NCBI GenBank assembly: GCA_001801665.1
Contig: MGYH01000017.1
Span: 1 to 9,683 of the forward strand
Source of the DNA: Gammaproteobacteria bacterium RIFCSPHIGHO2_12_FULL_45_12
Lineage (GTDB): Bacteria; Pseudomonadota; Gammaproteobacteria; DSM-16500
Length of the DNA stretch: 9,683 bases
Direction of reading: 5' to 3'
Shown here piece after piece: positions 5,028-9,683 of the stretch. The notes under the pieces were generated by a model, which made no database searches, was not told the origin of the DNA, and saw only the letters and a list, made by a program, of their open reading frames with translations. How positions within the stretch are numbered: position 1 is the first letter of the stretch; every line of letters begins with the position of its first letter. The position numbers and the translations under genes were made by a program.

Positions 5028-6749
5028 ATGAAACTTCAATCGCGGGTCTTGATTGTCCTTGCAATCATTTGGGCGATTACCTGCTTATTGATTTATGTAG
5101 ACTCACAGCTAACCCTCAAATACAGTTATCTAAAACTTGAACAAAAATTTGCAGCGGAAGACGCACATCGGGTTCAAAAAGCACTGGACAACATCTTATC
5201 CATCCTGAACATCTACAACACCAGCTACTCAGAATGGGACGATCCTTATGAATTCATGCAGAAAAAGAATAATGGCTTTATTGAAAAAAATTATGTTCCC
5301 GCCACTTTCCACAGTGGGAAAATTAACTTCTTTTTACTGTACGATACCACTGGCAAACTCTATTATGGAAAAGCTTTTAGTTTAACAACCGATCAATCCA
5401 TCCCTATTCCGGCAAACCTACTCTCCCTATACAGCCCATCAAACAACACGACATCCTCACAGGATGGAAATGTCCGTCAACTCGGATTTCTCAAAACTCC
5501 GCATGGCATCATTGCCTTGAGCGCGCTTCCTATCCTTACAAATAAAGCAACAGGGCCCTCCAGAGGCACCATGTTAATGGGATACTATTTTACCAACAGT
5601 CACATTAAAGCCTTGTCCGAAACGGTTGAATTCACTATTTCCATGATTCCCTTGCCCCTCATCAAGGCAACGCCACAGATTCAATCTGCATATCAACATC
5701 TTACTACACAACACCCATTTTATTTTGAAGAAAAAAATCATACGATCGCTTATGGATATAGTTTGTTAAAAGACATTTATCAACAGCCAATTGCCTTAAT
5801 ACGCATCGAAATTCCACGCACGCTGTCACTGGAAGGCGCATCCACTATGTATCGCTACCTTGGCATGGTCATTTTTCTTGGCATCATTATTTTAGCCACC
5901 CTTTGGTACTTGCTTAAAATTTTTGTGTTAGACCGCATCATCAGTGTCAGCCGCCAGGTTGGCGCCATTTATGCGGAAGGAAAATTTCATCAGCGCGTCA
6001 TTGCCAGCGGTTCAGATGAAATCAACGACATGACCCTTTCAATTAATTGCATGCTTGAATTAATTGAACTCTCCCAGAAACAACTTAAATACCGCATCAC
6101 GGTTCGCACCAAAGAGCTGGAAAAACTTTCCTTGTTAAACAGAAACCTGTTTGGCGAAATACAACAACATGAATCTATACAATCCAAATTAAAAGAAGAT
6201 GAAAAATTTCTGCGGAAACGCGCCTACTATGACATATTAACTGAACTGCCGAATCGGGCTTTCTTTTATGAACTGCTTTCCAAGGAACTTGATCGGGCAA
6301 AATCCAACCAGACAGGGGTCGCCATTTTATTTCTGGATGCCGATAAATTTAAAATGATTAACGATACTTATGGCCATGACATTGGAGACAAATTTCTGCA
6401 AGTCGTGTCACAACGCCTAAACGCCTATCTAAGCAATACCGATGTGGTTGCAAGACTGGCCGGAGATGAATTTATTTTATATCTTACCGATATTAGCGAT
6501 ATCAAATTAGTAAATAGGCGGGTAAAAGATTTACTGGACAGTCTAACCCAAGTTGTCAAAATTGACTCTGTTGTTATCCATCCCAAATTCAGTATTGGCA
6601 TCAGCATTTACCCTGACGATGCAGAAACCATTGAAAAACTTGTCTCATACGCCGATCTTGCCATGTATTATGCAAAGAAAAATGAATCTGGCATGTATCA
6701 ATTTTTTAGCGCCCTCAAAAACAGCCACGCGGCCTTTCCGCTTGAATAG
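5028..6749 (+). CDS. Membrane diguanylate cyclase: CHASE4-like sensor, HAMP, GGDEF
   Basis: A 573-residue inner-membrane sensor enzyme that should make c-di-GMP from two GTP. TM1 spans about 7-26. A periplasmic region of about 30-272 with 'YNTSYSEWDDPYEF' and 'FIEKNYVP' looks like CHASE4. TM2 is about 275-297, HAMP about 298-349 ('SGSDEINDMTLSIN'), then a coiled-coil linker to about 395, then GGDEF about 396-562. The signature is A478-G-D-E-F482, an active variant. The metal-binding Asp437 is in 'LDADKFKMINDTYGHDIGD', and 'LTELPNR' (404-410) opens the domain. The inhibitory site RxxD is altered to S469-N-T-D472, so product inhibition is probably weak or absent. No EAL domain follows. AAAGGA lies nine bases before ATG 5028. 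The MITE at 4870-5005 lies just upstream, so transcription may start within or be altered by it. Confidence 0.92.
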   Translation: MKLQSRVLIVLAIIWAITCLLIYVDSQLTLKYSYLKLEQKFAAEDAHRVQKALDNILSILNIYNTSYSEWDDPYEFMQKKNNGFIEKNYVPATFHSGKINFFLLYDTTGKLYYGKAFSLTTDQSIPIPANLLSLYSPSNNTTSSQDGNVRQLGFLKTPHGIIALSALPILTNKATGPSRGTMLMGYYFTNSHIKALSETVEFTISMIPLPLIKATPQIQSAYQHLTTQHPFYFEEKNHTIAYGYSLLKDIYQQPIALIRIEIPRTLSLEGASTMYRYLGMVIFLGIIILATLWYLLKIFVLDRIISVSRQVGAIYAEGKFHQRVIASGSDEINDMTLSINCMLELIELSQKQLKYRITVRTKELEKLSLLNRNLFGEIQQHESIQSKLKEDEKFLRKRAYYDILTELPNRAFFYELLSKELDRAKSNQTGVAILFLDADKFKMINDTYGHDIGDKFLQVVSQRLNAYLSNTDVVARLAGDEFILYLTDISDIKLVNRRVKDLLDSLTQVVKIDSVVIHPKFSIGISIYPDDAETIEKLVSYADLAMYYAKKNESGMYQFFSALKNSHAAFPLE

Positions 6750-6756
6750 GCCGTTT
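6730..6756 (+). terminator. Weak terminator-like hairpin at the end of the cyclase gene
   Basis: CGGCCT (6730-6735) pairs with AGGCCG (6748-6753) across a 12-base loop, overlapping the stop codon, and is followed by only TTT. The short U run makes it a weak intrinsic terminator. It is the only candidate in the 29-base gap between the convergent genes. Confidence 0.3.
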
Positions 6757-6778
6757 CACCACCACCATCCGATTGAAA

Positions 6779-7408
6779 TTACCGAGGCCCGCTAGGGAGG
6801 GAGTCGCCAGGCGCTAACTGGAAAACAATCGCCCCCATTACCCAATCAACGTGCTGTCGGGATGAAATATTTTCAATGCCGATTTGACGCAAAACACTAG
6901 CAACCACTTGCTGTTCTCTAGGAAGTTCAGGCGGAGGTGCGCCAAAAAAAACGAATCTTGGATGCAAGGAAGGCGCGATGCCACTGATTGACCGCAGGGT
7001 AAAATTGACATCGGCTAGGGTCAGATTGCGCACACATTCTTTTCCTTCCAAAGTATCCATATGTCTCTCTGCAATACGCCGACAAATCTCGCTATCCTCA
7101 ACACGACCTGCCAATTTATTTAATAACTCAATTTTCACGAAGACACTAATCGCCTCTCTCACCGGATCAAGAAGCCAAGGAAATTCATAAGAAATAATAA
7201 CGTTACCTTGAATTTCCTGAAACTCCACTTCCCCCGTTTGAATGCTATAACAGATATAGCCATCAATCGACGTGCTAACATCCTTTACAGGAATGCTATC
7301 TTTTTCGTTATCCTTCAAATGAGATTGCCATGCTTCAAATTTCTCAAGATCAACTTCCGCGTAATAAAAGCGGCCGTCCGTCATCTGCAAACACTTGCGG
7401 GTCTCCAT
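6779..7408 (-). CDS. Conserved-looking hypothetical cytoplasmic protein
   Basis: A 209-residue protein of unrecognised family. It has no signal peptide or membrane segment and is mixed alpha/beta with an acidic first half. A central helix-rich part ('WLLDPVREAISVFVKIELLNKLAGRVEDSEICRRIAERHMDTLEGKE', about residues 78-122) is followed by 'RFVFFGAPPPELPREQQVVASVLRQIGIENISSRQHVDWVMGAIVF'. Start choice: ATG 7408 lies five bases after a run of six G. The in-frame GTG at 7414 overlaps that run and is less likely. It has its own extended -10 promoter (7463-7471) and a 5' leader of about 45-50 bases with a small hairpin. It converges on the cyclase gene. A homology search is needed to give it a function. 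Confidence 0.7.
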   Translation of the reverse strand: METRKCLQMTDGRFYYAEVDLEKFEAWQSHLKDNEKDSIPVKDVSTSIDGYICYSIQTGEVEFQEIQGNVIISYEFPWLLDPVREAISVFVKIELLNKLAGRVEDSEICRRIAERHMDTLEGKECVRNLTLADVNFTLRSISGIAPSLHPRFVFFGAPPPELPREQQVVASVLRQIGIENISSRQHVDWVMGAIVFQLAPGDSLPSGPR

Positions 7409-7422
7409 TGCCACCCCCCGTG

Positions 7423-7436
7423 ATGACTTTTGTCAT
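7423..7436. promoter_or_regulatory. Inverted repeat ATGAC-N4-GTCAT in the leader
   Basis: ATGAC (7423-7427) and GTCAT (7432-7436) form a perfect palindrome about 20 bases downstream of the predicted start of transcription and close to the ribosome-binding site. A related site lies at 7507-7527 on the other side of the -10 box. It could be an operator half of a pair, or an RNA hairpin that affects translation. Confidence 0.4.
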
Positions 7437-7462
7437 TTTATAGTTATTACAGTCCTTTTCTT

Positions 7463-7471
7463 ATTATAGCA
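7463..7471 (-). promoter_or_regulatory. Extended -10 promoter of the 209-residue hypothetical gene
   Basis: The minus strand reads TGCTATAAT (7471-7463): an exact TATAAT with the TGn extension that lets sigma-70 work with a poor -35. TTGCCA lies 20 bases further upstream, too far to be ideal. Transcription would start near 7456, giving a leader of about 48 bases before ATG 7408. Confidence 0.6.
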
Positions 7472-7506
7472 AAAAATATAGCCAAAAATGGCAAAAGATT
7501 ACCGCC

Positions 7507-7544
7507 ATGATGACATGAAGTCATCATTTTCTCTGATGAGAAAA
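7507..7544. promoter_or_regulatory. Two adjacent palindromes between fabV and the hypothetical gene
   Basis: ATGATGAC-atgaa-GTCATCAT (7507-7527) shares its core half-site ATGAC/GTCAT with 7423-7436. It is followed directly by TTTTCTC-tgat-GAGAAAA (7527-7544). On the minus strand both follow the fabV stop by about 35-70 bases, but neither has a U run on that strand, so they are poor intrinsic terminators of fabV. An operator role, upstream of the -10 at 7463-7468, is as likely. Confidence 0.4.
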
Positions 7545-7579
7545 TAAAACTTTTAAAATACAGTGGGTTATGGTTTAAA

Positions 7580-8785
7580 TTACGGCGTACCCACCCCCTG
7601 AATGGAGTCAATCCTGACTTGTGGGTTCACATCCCGCTCGTAATCAATGCCCTCTATATTAAAGCCAAATAGACGGTAGAAGTCATCGCAATATCCCTTT
7701 ATATCCGCCAACTGCTCTAAATTTTCAGTCGTAATCTGTGGCCACACCGCCGCAATGCGCGCTTGCACATCTGGCTGCATCTCCCGATCATCGATACGAA
7801 TAAAACCATCCGCATCACGCTCTAGTGGAGTTGACGTATAGAGGTGCTCGATAAATAAACGATAGATTTGCTCAATACACCCCTCGTGCGTTCCCTTCTC
7901 TTTCATGATCTTGTACAGCAAGGCAATATAAAGCGGCACCACGGGGATTGCCGCACTCGCTTGTGTCACGACTGCTTTGTCGACAGAAATTAATGCCTCC
8001 CCCTTTAACGGCATAAGACGCTTTGTTAATTTATCTGCCGACGCTTTTAAATTTTCCTTGGCTTTGCCTATGGTGCCGTGTTTATAAATGGCATGTGTTA
8101 ACTCAGGGCCAAGATAAGAATAAGCAACTGTCTTCACACCTTCAGCCAGCAAGTGTTGTTGCGCTAAAAAATCAATCCACATTTCCCAATCTTCACCGCC
8201 CATGACAGCAACCGTATTGGCCACCTCTTCTTCTGTCGCAGGTTCAATCAGCACATCCTTCACTTCACCCCGAAACGCATCCACTGTTTTACCTTCAAAT
8301 GGTTTGCCAATCGGTTTTAAGGTGGAGCAATACACTTGCCCAGTCTTAGGGTCCTTACGACGCGGTGAGGCCAGACTGTAAATCACCAGGTCCACCTGCT
8401 TTAAGTCCTGTCGAATCAACTCCGCTGCGCGCTCTTTCATTTCAGTAGAAAACGCATCGCCATTCAGACTTTTGGCATACAACCCTTCCCGATGCGCGAG
8501 CGATTCAAACGCGGCTGAGTTATACCAGCCAGGCGAAGCAGTACGCTTGTCGTTTGCTTCCCTCTCAAAGAACACGCCAATCGTTTTCGCACCCGCTCCA
8601 AATGTCGCCACAATGCGGCTGGCCAACCCATAGCCGGTAGATGCGCCGATAACCAGCACATTGACTGGACCCTTGACAGGCTTCCTCGACCTCACAAATT
8701 TCACTTGATCTTCCACCGCGTTAAAGCAGCCCTCAGGGTGCGCGGTTGTGCAAATGAACCCATGAATTTTTGACTGTATGATCAT
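7580..8785 (-). CDS. fabV: FabV trans-2-enoyl-ACP/CoA reductase (NADH)
   Basis: This enzyme reduces the trans-2 double bond of enoyl-ACP (or enoyl-CoA) with NADH, the last step of each fatty-acid elongation cycle. It is the triclosan-insensitive alternative to FabI. The product has 401 residues from ATG 8785, the usual FabV length, and opens with the family-typical 'MIIQSKIHGFICTTAHPEGC'. The NADH-binding Rossmann segment is 'VLVIGASTGYGLASRI' (about 43-58) with 'FFERE' after it. The catalytic Tyr-x8-Lys is in 'YSYLGPELTHAIYKHGTIGKAK' (Y234, K243). The C-terminal half is complete and no frame break is seen. ATG 8785 is chosen over TTG 8791 because GAGG lies seven bases before it and the N-terminus then fits the family. 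A MITE begins 32 bases upstream of the start codon, so the native promoter has been displaced or replaced. Confidence 0.95.
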   Translation of the reverse strand: MIIQSKIHGFICTTAHPEGCFNAVEDQVKFVRSRKPVKGPVNVLVIGASTGYGLASRIVATFGAGAKTIGVFFEREANDKRTASPGWYNSAAFESLAHREGLYAKSLNGDAFSTEMKERAAELIRQDLKQVDLVIYSLASPRRKDPKTGQVYCSTLKPIGKPFEGKTVDAFRGEVKDVLIEPATEEEVANTVAVMGGEDWEMWIDFLAQQHLLAEGVKTVAYSYLGPELTHAIYKHGTIGKAKENLKASADKLTKRLMPLKGEALISVDKAVVTQASAAIPVVPLYIALLYKIMKEKGTHEGCIEQIYRLFIEHLYTSTPLERDADGFIRIDDREMQPDVQARIAAVWPQITTENLEQLADIKGYCDDFYRLFGFNIEGIDYERDVNPQVRIDSIQGVGTP

Positions 8786-8817
8786 ACTCAAACCTCATTC
8801 ATTATTAGTAGCGATAC

Positions 8818-8961
8818 CAGCCATTCCCGCTAAAAAACGCGGGAAGGCTTCCTTGTTTCCATGCTGCGCAAAAGCAACGCTTTTGCTTGCACCAAAAGGG
8901 GGAGAACCGCGATCTCCCCCTTTGGAATCCCCCATCGCGACCTGTTCAGCGGGAATCGCTG
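8818..8961. mobile_element. MITE family 1, copy B (144 bp, 9-bp target duplication)
   Basis: An inverted copy of the element at 2418-2562, differing by five substitutions and a one-base deletion. Its termini are CAGCCATTCCCGCT and CAGCGATTCCCGCT. It is flanked by perfect 9-base repeats TAGCGATAC at 8809-8817 and 8962-8970. Most differences between the copies fall in loops or between stems: the GTG loop becomes GTT between unchanged GCAAAAGC/GCTTTTGC arms. The element lies in the leader or promoter of fabV, separated from its ribosome-binding site by about a dozen bases. Confidence 0.9.
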
Positions 8962-9048
8962 TAGCGATACTCAAATCGGCGCCCAGTTTAACAAAACTTT
9001 ACTTTAAATGCTAAAAAATTTCCTTTTTAACCTGGTACATCTCCTATA

Positions 9049-9184
9049 GCAGGTAATCTAGCTTAGGTTACAAAAATGAGCTGTCATTCTGAGCAAAGCG
9101 AAGAATCTCCTAAAAAACACAAGATACTTCGTCGCAAAAAACGCTTCTCAGGATGACAATTGCAACCTAAGCCAGGTTACCTAC
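9049..9184. mobile_element. MITE family 2, copy 2 (136 bp, TA target duplication)
   Basis: Same length and orientation as the copy at 4870-5005, with about 17 differences. The ends are GCAGGTAATC and GTTACCTAC, with TA at 9047-9048 and 9185-9186. The left terminal repeat has drifted (GCAGGTAAT instead of GTAGGTAAC), suggesting an older or decaying copy. Near the right end TTGCAA stands 16 bases before TACTAT, a fair outward promoter directed towards the histone-like gene. No coding capacity. Confidence 0.85.
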
Positions 9185-9197
9185 TATAACTAGCCTC

Positions 9198-9364
9198 TTA
9201 CAACACACTCACCCTCCCAACCACTTTTGCAATGCATTTGTTACTCAAAAAAATACCGATAAAATGGCTTTCATCTTCACTTTCATCAATCACTTCTACT
9301 TTACCGCTGACATTGTTAAACTGATCTCATCTGCGCGAATCACACGCTCAATGAAGCGTAACGC
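9198..9364 (-). pseudogene. Frameshifted C-terminal remnant of an unidentified gene
   Basis: On the minus strand, a frame ending at TAA 9200-9198 reads '...FNNVSGKVEVIDESEDESHFIGIFLSNKCIAKVVGRVSVL'. Just upstream a second frame reads 'ALRFIERVIRADEISLT', and the two would join by a single-base shift near 9315-9325. Both look protein-like in composition, but stops close both frames upstream and there is no start codon or ribosome-binding site. It is probably the tail of a decayed gene cut off near the MITE. The family is not recognised and chance cannot be excluded over so short a stretch. Confidence 0.35.
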
Positions 9365-9370
9365 TCATAT

Positions 9371-9383
9371 TGATTAGTAATCA
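9371..9383. promoter_or_regulatory. 13-bp perfect palindrome upstream of the histone-like gene
   Basis: TGATTAGTAATCA is a perfect palindrome around a central G, 77 bases before ATG 9460. TATACA near 9396-9401 could be a -10 box for the histone-like gene, which would place the palindrome over the -35 region as an operator. Short AT-rich palindromes also arise by chance. Confidence 0.3.
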
Positions 9384-9459
9384 CCCTAATAGTTCTATAC
9401 ATTTCTAAATGCTAATGTTAAATTTATTCATTGTTAACAATAGAAAGGAAACTAACGTC

Positions 9460-9683
9460 ATGGCAAAAGCAAGAAGCGCAGCAACAAAAGCTCGTAAGAA
9501 ACCAGCGAAGCGAGCCGCTAAAAAAGTTGTGAAAAAAGTTGCAAAGAAAGTTGTTAGAAAATCCAAAGCGGCTAAAAAGCCAAAAGTTGCAAAGAAGGCT
9601 AAAGTCGCAAAGAAAGCTAAAAAGGTTGTAAAGAAACGTAAAGTGGCAAAGAAACGTAAAGTTGCAAAGAAAACTGTTGCAGC
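9460..9683 (+). CDS. Histone H1-like nucleoid protein (5' part, runs off the right edge)
   Basis: The visible 74 residues are almost only Lys, Ala, Val and Arg: 'MAKARSAATKARKKPAKRAAKK' followed by repeats of the form (K)KVAKKxK. This is the composition of bacterial proteins resembling the C-terminal tail of histone H1, such as Chlamydia Hc1/Hc2, Coxiella Hq1 and AlgP-like proteins. These bind DNA without strong sequence preference and condense the nucleoid, in Chlamydia and Coxiella during the switch to a compact infectious form. AAAGGAA lies nine bases before ATG 9460. The frame is open at the window edge, so full length is unknown. The coding DNA is a run of near-repeats (GCAAAGAAA units), which makes length variation between strains likely. 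The developmental role is inferred from relatives. Confidence 0.85.
   Translation, partial: MAKARSAATKARKKPAKRAAKKVVKKVAKKVVRKSKAAKKPKVAKKAKVAKKAKKVVKKRKVAKKRKVAKKTVA

Noticed and set aside
6553..6795. Plus-strand frame overlapping the end of the cyclase gene
   Set aside because: It runs out of frame inside the well-supported GGDEF domain and has no family features.
7735..8660. Short frames on either strand within fabV (for example 8023-8205 plus, 8464-8661 minus)
   Set aside because: All lie inside the intact FabV coding sequence and look like shadows.

Overview
The window looks like an accessory stretch of a gammaproteobacterial chromosome, most likely from the Legionellales (Coxiella/Legionella-like). 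This is inference. It rests on a DolP-type dual-BON lipoprotein, a FabV enoyl reductase, a Lys/Ala/Val-rich histone H1-like protein of the sort known in Coxiella, an ankyrin-like gene, a eukaryote-like amidohydrolase domain, and a high density of small palindromic repeats. No rRNA, tRNA or CRISPR array was seen.

Layout. 1-949: 5' part of an IS4-family transposase, running off the left edge (minus). 1020-1943: protein whose C-terminal half resembles eukaryotic N-terminal asparagine amidohydrolase NTAN1 and the CheD fold (minus). 2012-2933: ankyrin-like gene broken by a 145-bp MITE with perfect 9-bp target duplications; removing the insert restores a 255-codon frame. 2975-3122: a perfect 26-bp inverted repeat pair whose right arm runs into four 18-bp tandem units. 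3373-3579: small secreted Cys-rich protein (plus), ending one base from the convergent DolP-like gene. 3581-4704: two-gene envelope operon (minus), an outer-membrane beta-barrel protein followed by the DolP-like lipoprotein with overlapping ends. 4870-5005: a second MITE type with TA duplications, just upstream of a membrane CHASE4-like/HAMP/GGDEF diguanylate cyclase (5028-6749, plus). 6779-7408: unrecognised protein (minus) with a clear extended -10 promoter and paired inverted repeats. 7580-8785: fabV (minus), with a second copy of the first MITE inserted 32 bp before its start codon. 9049-9184: second copy of the TA-type MITE. 9198-9364: frameshifted coding remnant. 9460-9683: start of the histone H1-like gene (plus), running off the right edge.

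The functional genes are a mix of envelope maintenance (OMP, DolP), c-di-GMP signalling, fatty-acid elongation (FabV) and nucleoid packaging. The strongest new signal is two families of non-autonomous mobile elements, each present twice with intact terminal repeats and target duplications. One copy has knocked out a gene and two others sit in the leaders of fabV and the cyclase gene. The NTAN1-like protein next to an ankyrin pseudogene is the best candidate for an undescribed host-directed or protein-modifying enzyme.
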